The translations under genes were made by a program, and so were the position numbers. Under the pieces are notes generated by a model, which saw nothing but the letters and a program-made list of their open reading frames with translations, searched no databases and was not told the DNA's origin. DNA of 64,000 nt, taken from NCBI RefSeq assembly GCF_026340095.1, contig NZ_JAPEPO010000001.1, forward strand, positions 1,054,001-1,118,000, in the 5' to 3' direction. Of the stretch, positions 33,692 to 42,541 are shown in pieces. The stretch comes from Streptomyces sp. NBC_01446 (GTDB taxonomy: Bacteria > Actinomycetota > Actinomycetes > Streptomycetales > Streptomycetaceae). Within the stretch, counting starts at the first letter, position 1. Every line of letters starts with the position of its first letter.

Positions 33692-35827
33692 ATGACCAGC
33701 GCCAAGGAAGCAGAACGTTTCGCCCGCCAAGTTCGCATCGCGCTGAAACGCGACTACGAACAGCGTCTGGACATCGGTGACATTGCGTCACTGGGCCTGG
33801 CGGAGCGCACTCCCCGGGTGAGGTCTCGGGCCATGAGTGCACTGGCCGTGCGCACGGTCACCGGCTTCACCGCTGAGAACGCCGCAGCGTGTGTGATCGA
33901 CGGCGCGAAGGATCAGGGGCTGGATGCCATCGCGATCACGGCCAATCCCGCCCACGTCTACCTGATCCAGTCGAAGTGGAGCGACACGGGTAGGGCCAAG
34001 TTGGATCGTGGTGCCGCGCGCGAAATGATCGTCGGGCTCGACCTCATAGACCAGGAACTGTTCGATCGGTTCAACGCGCGTGGGGAGCGGCTCGCCGAGG
34101 AGGCGAGCCGGATGATGTTCGAGGAAATGGCTCCCGCCACGCTGGTAGTCGCCCTCATGGGGACCGAGAAGCCCGGGCCGGGTGCGGTGCAGATGTTCGA
34201 GGACGCGCGGCACAAGTACAACAAGAACGGCCCGTTCCTCGACGTGCGCTATCTCCATGCCGAGGATCTCGCCCTACAGGTTCGCGCGGACTTGGCGCCG
34301 GCGCCGTTGAACCTCGAAGTGGAGATGGAGCGGTGGCACAAGCACGACGGGCTGCATGAGTCGTTCCAGGGCATCGTGCGGGTGGAGGACATCGCGAGCT
34401 GGTACCAGGATCACAGCAGTCAGCTCTTCCACCTCAACATCCGCAACCCGCTCGGCGCCACGCGCACCAACGCAGGAATCGTCAAGACGCTGTTGGAGTC
34501 ACCGGCGAGTTTCTGGTACTTCAACAACGGCATCACGCTGCTGTGCGACACCATCGAGGCCCGCTACCGGTCCCAGGCTGTCCCGCAGGGCGGCCGGGTC
34601 GCCCTCACGGCCGTCAACGCCAGCATTGTCAACGGCGCACAGACCGTCACCGCCATCGCCGAGGCGATGAAGACGGACCCTGGTACCGCCGGCAACGCCT
34701 ATGTGAGCGTGCGAGTGATCGCCACCCAGGGCGTCGCGGCGTTCGCGAAGGACGTTACCGAGGCGACGAATCTGCAGAACCGGGTGGAATCACGCGACTT
34801 TGTCGCTCTCGACCTCGTCCAGAGTCTCATCAGGGACGACCTCGCGGCGGAGCTGGACAAGGAATACACGATCAAGCGTGGAGCGCCGGACCCGGCACCG
34901 GAGTCCGGGTGCTCACTCGCTGAGGCCGCTGCCGCACTGGCCTGTTTTCACCCCGACGCCTCGTACTCCTCTCGGCTGACCAAGTCGCTGGAACTGCTGT
35001 GGGAGCGTGGAGTTCGTGGGACGTACGACGTGCTGTTCCGAACGCGTCCCACTGCTCACCAGGTCTGGCGATCTGTGCTCACCGTACGAGCTGTCCGTGC
35101 GGCGCTGCACGAGTCGCGTTCCCGTCGTGAAGGCCGCGCCGCGGCTCTGGCCCAGCATGGCGCCTACGTCATCGCTCACCTCACCATGCAACTGCTCGGC
35201 AGGGACGAGATCGACGAGCCGGGATTCGACTGGGACGCCGAGGTCCTGCAGCGGGTCCCCGAGACCGCTGACGCAGTATTGGCCTGGCTCATCCACCACA
35301 TCGACGTGGAGTGCGGGCAGAGCGCCCAGATCGGGCGGACGCTTGCGGACCCGGATCAGGTTTCCGAGCTCGCCGGACTCGTACTCAGGGACGCCCGCAC
35401 AGAGGCCGCTCCGCCAGCGCTTCAATCCGCGTACAAGAAGGTGCCCAGGCCTCGTAAGCCGCGACGCCCGAACACAGTGCCGTACCTCGTCACCGCGCAG
35501 GCCATCGCCGAAGGAACTCCGCTCGTCTACGACACGCCACACAGCACCGAGCGCGAAGCCGAGGAACTGATCAGCTGGCTGGCCGCAGATCCGCGCCGCC
35601 GACAGGCAACCTGGACCAACGACCGCAAGCGCCCGATCCTCTGGGCGGCGGACAAGAAGCAGTACGCGCCGTCAGGACTCATCAGCGAGATGTGGCGGCT
35701 TGCTGAGTGGAAGAAGCAGCCGGTCGCCAACCAGGGCACCAAGTGGTGGCGTATCGAGGCAGGCGAGACTCTGTGGGAGTTGGCGCTGCGCCTCCAGTCC
35801 GCCGAGGACGCGAACGACGATGAATAG
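33692..35827 (+). CDS. AIPR (abortive infection phage resistance) protein
   Basis: The 711-residue protein carries the AIPR family core: WYFNNGITLLCDTI, VNASIVNGAQTVTAIAEA and EATNLQNRVESRDFVALD. The N-terminus adds a nuclease-like site, D78 (QGLDAIAIT) with Q93-x-K95 (VYLIQSKW), the PD-(D/E)xK pattern. It lies between hsdS and hsdR in the type I operon. The family is tied to abortive infection, so it may be a back-up nuclease that kills the infected cell if restriction fails. That role is inferred from family and position. GGGGG precedes the ATG. Confidence 0.85.
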   Translation: MTSAKEAERFARQVRIALKRDYEQRLDIGDIASLGLAERTPRVRSRAMSALAVRTVTGFTAENAAACVIDGAKDQGLDAIAITANPAHVYLIQSKWSDTGRAKLDRGAAREMIVGLDLIDQELFDRFNARGERLAEEASRMMFEEMAPATLVVALMGTEKPGPGAVQMFEDARHKYNKNGPFLDVRYLHAEDLALQVRADLAPAPLNLEVEMERWHKHDGLHESFQGIVRVEDIASWYQDHSSQLFHLNIRNPLGATRTNAGIVKTLLESPASFWYFNNGITLLCDTIEARYRSQAVPQGGRVALTAVNASIVNGAQTVTAIAEAMKTDPGTAGNAYVSVRVIATQGVAAFAKDVTEATNLQNRVESRDFVALDLVQSLIRDDLAAELDKEYTIKRGAPDPAPESGCSLAEAAAALACFHPDASYSSRLTKSLELLWERGVRGTYDVLFRTRPTAHQVWRSVLTVRAVRAALHESRSRREGRAAALAQHGAYVIAHLTMQLLGRDEIDEPGFDWDAEVLQRVPETADAVLAWLIHHIDVECGQSAQIGRTLADPDQVSELAGLVLRDARTEAAPPALQSAYKKVPRPRKPRRPNTVPYLVTAQAIAEGTPLVYDTPHSTEREAEELISWLAADPRRRQATWTNDRKRPILWAADKKQYAPSGLISEMWRLAEWKKQPVANQGTKWWRIEAGETLWELALRLQSAEDANDDE

Positions 35828-35958
35828 CACAGAGCCGGTAAGTGGGGCGCCGGAGCAGGTTCTTCCCGGCGCAGCAACCCCGCAGCCGTGGGCTGCTTGT
35901 GAAGAGGCACTTCGGGCACTTCAGTTGCCTGGTAATCCGAGAACGGGGACATGACAGC

Positions 35959-38900
35959 ATGGCCATCCATCACGAGTCTGCCTTCGCCGACGCCATCGTC
36001 GCCGCCATGGTCGAGCGCGGCTGGCGCGAGGCGCTCCCGCAGGATTACCGGGCCGATCTCGGCCTGGACACCAACGAGTTGTTCACCTTCATCGGTGCGA
36101 CTCAGCCCGACGAGTGGAGCGAACTGCTCACCGTCTACGGCGGCGACCCGAACGAGGCCCAGCGCGGGTTCGCCAGTCGACTCGACCAGGCCATCGCCAC
36201 CAACGGCCTCCTCGATGTCCTCCGCAACGGCGTCAAGGACCGGGGCGTCCTCCTACGCGTCGCGTACTTCAAGCCGAACCTCGTCGCCCACGACTCCGTA
36301 CTCGACGGATACCGGGCCAACCGTCTCACCGTCGTCCGGGAACTCGAGTACGCGACGAAGCAGGCCGACTGGGGCAACCGGCTCGACCTCGCCCTCTTCC
36401 TCAACGGAATCCCGGTTGCCACGGCCGAGTTGAAGAACCCGCTGACCAAGCAGGGGGTGGAGCAGGCCAAGGAGCAGTACCGTACCGACCGTGACCCCAC
36501 CGAGCTGATCTTCACGCGCCGGGTCGTCGCGAACTTCGCCGTGGACCCGGACCTGGTCTTCGTCGCCACCCAGCTCAAGGGCATGAACACCCGCTTCCTC
36601 CCTTTCAACACCGGCTCCAATGGTCCCGGTCAGCCGGGCGGCGCCGGGAACCCGGCCCCGACCGTCTTCGGCACGTACGCGACCTCCTACCTCTGGGAGC
36701 AGGTCTGGCAGCCGGACAACTGGCTGGACCTGCTCCAGCGGTTCGTGCACCTGCACAAGAGCAAGACGCCCGGCGGCGGCAGCACCAAGACGATGGTCTT
36801 CCCCCGGTTCCAGCAGTGGGACGCGGTCAAGAAGCTCACCGCGCACGCCGCAACGAACGGCGCGGGACACGACTACCTGGTCATGGCCTCGGCCGGCTCG
36901 GGTAAGTCGAACACCATCGGCTGGCTCGCGCACCGCCTCAGTGACCTGCACACCCCCACCGACCCCCGCGCACTCGACGCCGAGGCCGTGGCCAAGGGCC
37001 TCAAGCCGGGCGTGCCGGTCTTCGACAAGGTCATCGTCATCACCGACCGCCGCAACCTGGACGCTCAACTGCGGGAAACGGTGGGTAACTTCGAGCAGAC
37101 CGCAGGTCTCGTGGTGAAGATCGACGAGAAGCACGGGGCGAAGGGCGAGCAGCTCGCCAAGGCCCTCTCCCGTGACACCGGGAAGATCGTCACGGTCACC
37201 CTGCACTCCTTCCCGGCGCTGCTCGACTACCTCCAGCGCAACCCCACGGAGATCCGGGGCAGCCGTTTCGCGATCATCGTGGACGAGGCGCACTCCTCGC
37301 AGTCCGGTGACGCCGCCACCGCCGTACGGTCCGCCCTGCGCGACCTCGGCCTGGACTCCGACTCGGACGACGAGGGCGCGACCGCGGTCAAGGCCCCGGC
37401 CGGCAGCCTCGACGAGCAGCTCAAGAAGAGGGCCGAACAGCGTTCCCGTGCCGCGAACCTCTCCTACTTCGCGTTCACCGCCACGCCCAAGGCCAAGACC
37501 CTCGAACTCTTCGGCACACTCCAGGACATCGACGGCAAGGCGACGTACCGGCCCTTCCACACGTACTCCATGCGGCAGGCCATCGAAGAGGGGTTCATCC
37601 TCGACCCGCTGCGCAACTACGTCACGTACAACACGTACTGGAAACTGGTGAACCAGAACCCCGACGAGCGGGAAGTCGACCCGTCGAAGGCGAACGGCCT
37701 GCTCGCCCGGTACGCGCTGACCCACGACTCGACCGTCGCCCAGCACGCCCAGGTGATCGTGGAGCACTTCGTGGCGCACAGCCGGGGCCGCCTCGGCGGG
37801 CGGGCCAAGTCGATGGTGGTGACCGCCTCGCGGCAGTCCGCCGTGCAGATGGCGCGTGCGATCAAGAGCTACATCAAGGACCGGGACTACGACACCAAGT
37901 ACCCCGACCTGGGTGTCCTGGTCGCCTTCTCCGGCTCGCTCACCGTCGACGGCGAGGAGACCACCGAGCCGAAGGAGAACGGCGGATTGTCGGAGAGCGC
38001 GCTCCCGAAGGCGTTCGCGTACACACGTGCCGACGACAAGGCCGCCCGAGCCGGCGGCGCCGGCCAGCACGAGTACAGGATCCTGGTCGTGGCGGAGAAG
38101 TACCAGACCGGGTTCGACCAGCCGCTGCTGACGACGATGTACGTCAACAAGTCGCTGACCGGCATCTCCGCCGTGCAGACCCTGTCGCGGCTGAACCGGA
38201 CCGCCGAGCGCAAGACCCAGGCCGACCTGGCGGTACTGGACTTCGTCAACGACGCCAACGACATACAGGACTCCTTCCGCCCGTACTTCGAGGAGGCGAT
38301 GACCCTCCCCTCCGACCCCAACCTGCTCTACACCGCGCAGAGCCGGGTCATGCAGGCAGCGATTCTGTCCGGGCAGGAGATGGACGAGTTCGCCGCCGCG
38401 TACTTCGCCGCCAAGGAGAAGGCGGCAGGCTCACAGTCCAAGTGGGAGAAGCTGCACGCTGAGCTGTACCGGCTGCTCTCCCCCGCCGTCGCCCGCTTCA
38501 CGCCCCTGCTCGAAAGCGAGGACGAGGACGACCAGGAGTCGGCGGAGGGCTTCCGCGCCGACCTCAACGACTACGTCAGGAAGTACGGCTTCCTCGCGCA
38601 GATCGTCCCCTACCGGGACGCCGAGCTGGAGCGGCTGCACCTCTACGGCCGCTACCTCCTCAACCGGCTGCCGCGCCGCGCGGACGGCGGCGTGGACATA
38701 GGCGAGATCGACCTCAGCCACATGCGGGTGGAGAAGACCGGCGAGTACGACGTCTCGCTGACTGCCGAGGGGCCGACGACGATGCAGGGCTTCGGCGACG
38801 GCTCGGGCGGCGCGAAGGAAGCGGAGAAGTCGCTGCTCTCCCAGTTGATCGACAAGTTCAACGAACGCTTCGGCACCGAGTTCACCGAGCAGGACGTCAT

Positions 38901-39153
38901 CCGCCCGTTCGAGGAGGCCAAGGCCGACCCGAAGGTGCGGGCGGCGGCCGTCGTCAACGACGAGGACAACTTCGGGCTCGTCTTCGACAACGTCTTCGCG
39001 GACAAGATGGCCGACCACATCGACACCATCGCGGGCATGGGCCGCCAGTACTTCGGCCCCGACAAGGGCTTCAAGTCCAGCCTGGACCGCAGCGCCCGCA
39101 AGGCCGCCTGGCGGATGATCCGCCGCGAGGAGGGCCTGGACGACGACGTCTGA
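35959..39153 (+). CDS. hsdR: Type I restriction endonuclease subunit HsdR
   Basis: The 1064-residue protein starts at ATG 35959 (MAIHHESAFADAIVAAM). The N-terminal PD-(D/E)xK nuclease shows LDLALFLNGIPVATAELKN and QAKEQYRTDRDP. The SF2 translocase follows with Walker A ASAGSGKSNTI, motif Ia IVITDRRNLDAQL, DEAH box IIVDEAHSSQ, FTATPKAKT and QTLSRLNRT. It pumps unmethylated DNA through an HsdM2S core and cuts at a distance. The C-terminal helical domain (EEAKADPKVRAAAVVNDEDNF region) binds the methylase core. All key motifs are intact. Confidence 0.95.
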   Translation: MAIHHESAFADAIVAAMVERGWREALPQDYRADLGLDTNELFTFIGATQPDEWSELLTVYGGDPNEAQRGFASRLDQAIATNGLLDVLRNGVKDRGVLLRVAYFKPNLVAHDSVLDGYRANRLTVVRELEYATKQADWGNRLDLALFLNGIPVATAELKNPLTKQGVEQAKEQYRTDRDPTELIFTRRVVANFAVDPDLVFVATQLKGMNTRFLPFNTGSNGPGQPGGAGNPAPTVFGTYATSYLWEQVWQPDNWLDLLQRFVHLHKSKTPGGGSTKTMVFPRFQQWDAVKKLTAHAATNGAGHDYLVMASAGSGKSNTIGWLAHRLSDLHTPTDPRALDAEAVAKGLKPGVPVFDKVIVITDRRNLDAQLRETVGNFEQTAGLVVKIDEKHGAKGEQLAKALSRDTGKIVTVTLHSFPALLDYLQRNPTEIRGSRFAIIVDEAHSSQSGDAATAVRSALRDLGLDSDSDDEGATAVKAPAGSLDEQLKKRAEQRSRAANLSYFAFTATPKAKTLELFGTLQDIDGKATYRPFHTYSMRQAIEEGFILDPLRNYVTYNTYWKLVNQNPDEREVDPSKANGLLARYALTHDSTVAQHAQVIVEHFVAHSRGRLGGRAKSMVVTASRQSAVQMARAIKSYIKDRDYDTKYPDLGVLVAFSGSLTVDGEETTEPKENGGLSESALPKAFAYTRADDKAARAGGAGQHEYRILVVAEKYQTGFDQPLLTTMYVNKSLTGISAVQTLSRLNRTAERKTQADLAVLDFVNDANDIQDSFRPYFEEAMTLPSDPNLLYTAQSRVMQAAILSGQEMDEFAAAYFAAKEKAAGSQSKWEKLHAELYRLLSPAVARFTPLLESEDEDDQESAEGFRADLNDYVRKYGFLAQIVPYRDAELERLHLYGRYLLNRLPRRADGGVDIGEIDLSHMRVEKTGEYDVSLTAEGPTTMQGFGDGSGGAKEAEKSLLSQLIDKFNERFGTEFTEQDVIRPFEEAKADPKVRAAAVVNDEDNFGLVFDNVFADKMADHIDTIAGMGRQYFGPDKGFKSSLDRSARKAAWRMIRREEGLDDDV

Positions 39154-39290
39154 TCCGCACGCCCCGGCTGGACATGCCGGCCGGGCACCCTTTGGCCTCG
39201 ATTCGCATGCGGCCCGACGGCCGTAGGTACACGAGGTTCATGCCGTTTTTGTCGGACGTCAGCCAGAGGCTTGGAAGACAAGGGGAGACA

Positions 39291-40604
39291 ATGAGTGACG
39301 ACCGCAAGGCAAGCGTTCCGGTGTGGACGCTGGCAACCGGTGACGTCCGGGTGCCAGGGTTGACCGCGGGCGAGTCGATGACGGCTGAGCGCCTGGCCGA
39401 ACTGCGAGGAGTGTTGGCCGTTCTGGCCGACGAGCCGATCGTCACACTTGAGGTACATCCGCTGCCCGACAAGATCGACCGCGGCCGTGGCATCCCGCTG
39501 GACGCCGCGAGTCCCCTGGCGCAACACTTGTCGCAGTTCATCACGCAATCGGCGCGAAGTTCCCTTACAGCGGCCAGAGCGACCGCCTCCGGCGAGAGCC
39601 TGTACCGCATGGTGGTCCCGGCGAAGGTCGCCGCCCAGTTCGCGCAGGGCATCGTTTGCCCGATGGTCCCGAAGGGAGCGGCCGGTGGCATCTTCGGTGA
39701 GCTCGTGAACTCGACGACGGGCAGGATCGCCTCCAAGGCGAGGTTCGTGCCGGTCGGAGGAGCTGCAGCGGCGGGCACCGTCGGCGGGGCCGGTGCGACA
39801 GCCGGTGCCGCGGCCGCCGGCGGCACGGCGCTCACCGTAGCCGCTCCGCTCGTGCTCATGGCCGTGGCGGTGGGGGTGAGCGCGCACGCCGACCACAAGC
39901 GCCAGCAGGCCATCGAACACATCACGGAACTGCTGGAGCAACTTCAGCAGGACAAGCTCGACGACGAGCACAGCGCACTCAACGGCAGCCGTGCCGCCAT
40001 CGACAAGGCCACGGCCATCCTGCTCGACGAGGGCAAGCTCGGTGTCTCGCTGGGACTCGACTCGGCGGTGCACACCATCGACACGGCGCTGGGCAAAGCC
40101 GACCTCCGCCTCGCCCGATGGCAGAGCGCGCTCGACGGACTGGCCGAGGGCGAGGCCGTCGAACTCGGCACGCTGACCAAGTCGTTCCCCGGCGTCGACG
40201 ACCACGGAGGCATGTTCCGTACCCACCTCGAACTCGCCTCCCTGGCTGTCGCGCTGATGCGGCGGGTCGTCGTCCTCCAGGCCGTCGAGCACGCCCAGAG
40301 CGACCCCGGCAATCCGTTCGAGAACTTCACCCGCGTACTCAAGCGCGATCAGCGGCGCCTCAACGAACTGGAGTCGGGCATCGCCAGTGTCCTGGTACGC
40401 CTGTCGGCACTGGAGCTGGCACGCCCGAACGGTTTGCGCCCCGTCTTCACGACCGGTGAAGTCGAACGCCTGATGCGCGCGGCATACCGGATTCACAAGC
40501 TGGGCGACGGCGTCACGGTCAACAGCCGCACGACAGAAGTGGCGATTGAGATTGCCCGCAACAAGGACGGCTCGGTGGTCGTGTTCCCCGCGCTGCCCGC
40601 GTAG
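39291..40604 (+). CDS. Unknown protein with Gly/Ala-rich hydrophobic core
   Basis: The 437-residue protein has AGGGGAG before the ATG. After an N-terminal domain of about 150 residues, a long Gly/Ala hydrophobic region (AAAAGTVGGAGATAGAAAAG, then VAAPLVLMAVAVGVSAHADH) could insert into the membrane. A coiled/helical part follows (QQAIEHITELLEQLQQDKLD, then HLELASLAVALMRRVVVLQA). The plan recalls pore-forming or membrane-disrupting effectors. It is the last gene of the type I operon, 137 bases after hsdR and followed by a terminator. Not recognised; a membrane-effector role is only a suggestion. Confidence 0.75.
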   Translation: MSDDRKASVPVWTLATGDVRVPGLTAGESMTAERLAELRGVLAVLADEPIVTLEVHPLPDKIDRGRGIPLDAASPLAQHLSQFITQSARSSLTAARATASGESLYRMVVPAKVAAQFAQGIVCPMVPKGAAGGIFGELVNSTTGRIASKARFVPVGGAAAAGTVGGAGATAGAAAAGGTALTVAAPLVLMAVAVGVSAHADHKRQQAIEHITELLEQLQQDKLDDEHSALNGSRAAIDKATAILLDEGKLGVSLGLDSAVHTIDTALGKADLRLARWQSALDGLAEGEAVELGTLTKSFPGVDDHGGMFRTHLELASLAVALMRRVVVLQAVEHAQSDPGNPFENFTRVLKRDQRRLNELESGIASVLVRLSALELARPNGLRPVFTTGEVERLMRAAYRIHKLGDGVTVNSRTTEVAIEIARNKDGSVVVFPALPA

Positions 40605-40650
40605 GCGTAAGCGCGCTCGCACAGCCCGCGTTCGCGTCGCGGGCGGTGGT

Positions 40651-40680
40651 GTGGCCCAGCCGCCTCTGCGACTGGGCCAC
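40651..40680 (+). terminator. Stem-loop terminator between convergent genes
   Basis: GTGGCCCAG (40651-40659) pairs perfectly with CTGGGCCAC (40672-40680) across a 12-base loop, between the stop of the plus-strand gene at 40604 and the stop of the minus-strand gene at 40704. It can serve both strands. No long T tract follows, as is usual in high-GC genomes. Confidence 0.65.
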
Positions 40681-40703
40681 CACGGGGCTTGCGAATGTAC
40701 GGC

Positions 40704-40916
40704 TCAGATGCCCTGGTCGGCGGCCAGCCCGACGAGCCCGGCCCACGCCTGGGGGGTGACCGTCAGAACCGGTCCGGATCGGACCTTCGAGTCTCGGATG
40801 TGTACGGTTCCGGGAGCCTCGGCGACCTCGACGCACTCGCCACCGTTGCCCGTGCTGTAACTGCTCTTGAACCAAGCGGCTTCCGGCACAGCCGCTCTGC
40901 TGCGCTGCACGTTCAT
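40704..40916 (-). CDS. DUF397 protein
   Basis: The 70-residue protein shows the DUF397 consensus: AAWFKSSYSTGNGGECVEVA, then VHIRDSK and LTVTPQAWAGLV. In Streptomyces such proteins pair with an upstream XRE/DUF5753 regulator as small partners that modulate development or antibiotic production. Its start overlaps the regulator stop (ATGA), supporting coupling. Confidence 0.9.
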   Translation of the reverse strand: MNVQRSRAAVPEAAWFKSSYSTGNGGECVEVAEAPGTVHIRDSKVRSGPVLTVTPQAWAGLVGLAADQGI

Positions 40917-41791
40917 GCCTCTCCCATCAGTTGCTCGATGAGCGCCGACGACTCGCTCGGGGTCAACGCCTGCGATCGGAGGATGCCATAGCGTGCTTCG
41001 AGCGTACGTACGTATGCGGTATCGGTGTAGAGACGACTGTCGTCCTGGACCTCCGCATACGCGATGCGATGCCCCTTGTCAGTGTCGATCAAGGTGAAGG
41101 GGCCTCCGAGCGCGGCGTGGTCCTCGCGTCCGATCGGCATCACCTGTACTTCAACATTCCTTGATTGCCCCGTGAGCAAGATCTGTTCCAGGGTCCCGCG
41201 CATGGTTTTCGGGCCGCCGAGCTGCCTACGCAACACCGCTTCCTCGATGACGAAACTCATCAGAGGGGCCGGGCGACGGGTGAAGATGCTCTGCCGCACC
41301 ATACGAGCTTCCAAGCGCTGCTCGATTACCTCGTCCTCCAGCAGCGGGCGCTGCATCTGGAAGACAGCCCGTGCGTAATCCTCCGTCTGCAATAGCCCGG
41401 GCACGGCATACACGGCATACACATTCAGAGCCGTCGCCCGCGCCTCCAACCGCGCCGCGTCCCGAAAGAACGCCGGATACTGTGCCCGTCCCACCTCCTC
41501 CTTCAGCGCCTTGAGGACGCCCCCGGCGTCCAGCACCTCGTCCGCGCGGTCGATGAACCTCGGCGAGGGAATCCGCCGGCCTTGCTCGAAGGAGGCGATC
41601 GACTGGCCTGCGTACCCCGTGAGCTTCCCGAACTCCGGCCGTTCCAGGCCCGCTCGCACCCGCAGCAGCTTCAACTGCCGCCCGAACACCATCACCACGC
41701 CCGATCCCGGCTCGTCCTCCGGCCGCGGTCCGGCATCTTCCCGCTCGCCCTCGCCCTGCTCCACCGACTCCACCGACTCCATCGGCTTCAC
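40913..41791 (-). CDS. XRE-family regulator with DUF5753
   Basis: The 292-residue protein has an acidic N-terminal arm, an HTH_31-type helix-turn-helix (QLKLLRVRAGLERPEFGKLT, AGQSIASFEQGRRIPSPRF), then DUF5753 (ARATALNVYAVYAVPGLLQT, EDYARAV, VIEEAVLRRQLGG, QVMPIGREDHAALGGPF). It binds DNA and works with the coupled DUF397 protein. Start is GTG 41791 or ATG 41782; the first 30 residues are not conserved. The anti-sigma-like ATPase gene is divergent 153 bases away, the classic trio arrangement. Confidence 0.9.
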   Translation of the reverse strand: MKPMESVESVEQGEGEREDAGPRPEDEPGSGVVMVFGRQLKLLRVRAGLERPEFGKLTGYAGQSIASFEQGRRIPSPRFIDRADEVLDAGGVLKALKEEVGRAQYPAFFRDAARLEARATALNVYAVYAVPGLLQTEDYARAVFQMQRPLLEDEVIEQRLEARMVRQSIFTRRPAPLMSFVIEEAVLRRQLGGPKTMRGTLEQILLTGQSRNVEVQVMPIGREDHAALGGPFTLIDTDKGHRIAYAEVQDDSRLYTDTAYVRTLEARYGILRSQALTPSESSALIEQLMGEA

Positions 41792-41944
41792 CGCCTCCCC
41801 GGCCCGGTTCCCCGGCCCAACGCGCCCGCCCCGAGCCGGTCACGCGGCGCGCCTCGTACACCTCCCGCCCCGTCGCGTACAACCGGCATGCGACGGCGCG
41901 TCACCGCTGGTCACGCTACGCCACCGCCGGGAGCGTTGGGAGGC

Positions 41945-42508
41945 ATGAACAGTGAGACCGCTGTCTCCGACCGCGTCCCCCAACCCACCAGCCCCACAGG
42001 CCACTTCGCGATGCGCTTCAGCACGACACCGCGCGGCGCGCGGCTCGCCCGGCGTCTTGCCGGGCAGCGGCTCGACGCATGGGGCATCCCCTACGACTGC
42101 GACACGCACCACGCGCTGACGCTCATCGTCGCCGAGCTCGCCGTCAACGCCGTCCGGCACGGCCGGGTCCCCGGCCGCGACTTCCACCTCTCGCTGGCCT
42201 GCGACGCCGCGACCGTACGGATCGAGGTCACCGACACCCGCACCGAAGGCGTACCAGTCGTAGCGACGCCCACGGACCTCCGCGACACCGGCCGCGGCCT
42301 GCTCCTGGTGGAGCACCTCGCCGACCGCTGGGACTGGCACCCGCGCGAGGGCGGCCCCGGCAAGACGGTCTGGGCGGAATACGTCCTGCTGGCGCCAAGC
42401 CGGCCGGTCGTCGCACACTCCCGGCCGTCGTCCACCACCGCACCCAAGCCCTGTCTCACCAAGACCGCTGGACGGCAGATCGACGCAGCGGTCACACTTG
42501 ACCCCTGA
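41945..42508 (+). CDS. RsbW-like HATPase (anti-sigma-like regulatory ATPase)
   Basis: The 187-residue protein has the kinase-fold ATPase of anti-sigma factors: an N-terminal FAMRFSTTPRGARLARRLAG, N box LIVAELAVNAVRHGR, a G1 region VRIEVTDTR and G2 DTGRGLLLVEHLADRWD. The usual DxGxG of G1 is weak (DTRTEG), a common variation in this expanded Streptomyces family. The C-terminal 40 residues are disordered. It is divergent from the XRE/DUF397 pair, with which it probably shares a regulatory circuit. Confidence 0.85.
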   Translation: MNSETAVSDRVPQPTSPTGHFAMRFSTTPRGARLARRLAGQRLDAWGIPYDCDTHHALTLIVAELAVNAVRHGRVPGRDFHLSLACDAATVRIEVTDTRTEGVPVVATPTDLRDTGRGLLLVEHLADRWDWHPREGGPGKTVWAEYVLLAPSRPVVAHSRPSSTTAPKPCLTKTAGRQIDAAVTLDP

Positions 42509-42541
42509 CCATGACTGTTCATCACGCACACCGGGGGCAAG

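Noticed and set aside
36253..38070. 605-codon minus-strand frame inside hsdR
   Set aside because: Antisense of a gene with all type I restriction motifs; composition is typical of a shadow frame.
26457..40604. BREX or Pgl system
   Set aside because: There is a methylase and an ATPase-rich neighbourhood, but no PglZ phosphatase, BrxC-like ATPase or Lon-like protease; the operon is type I restriction.
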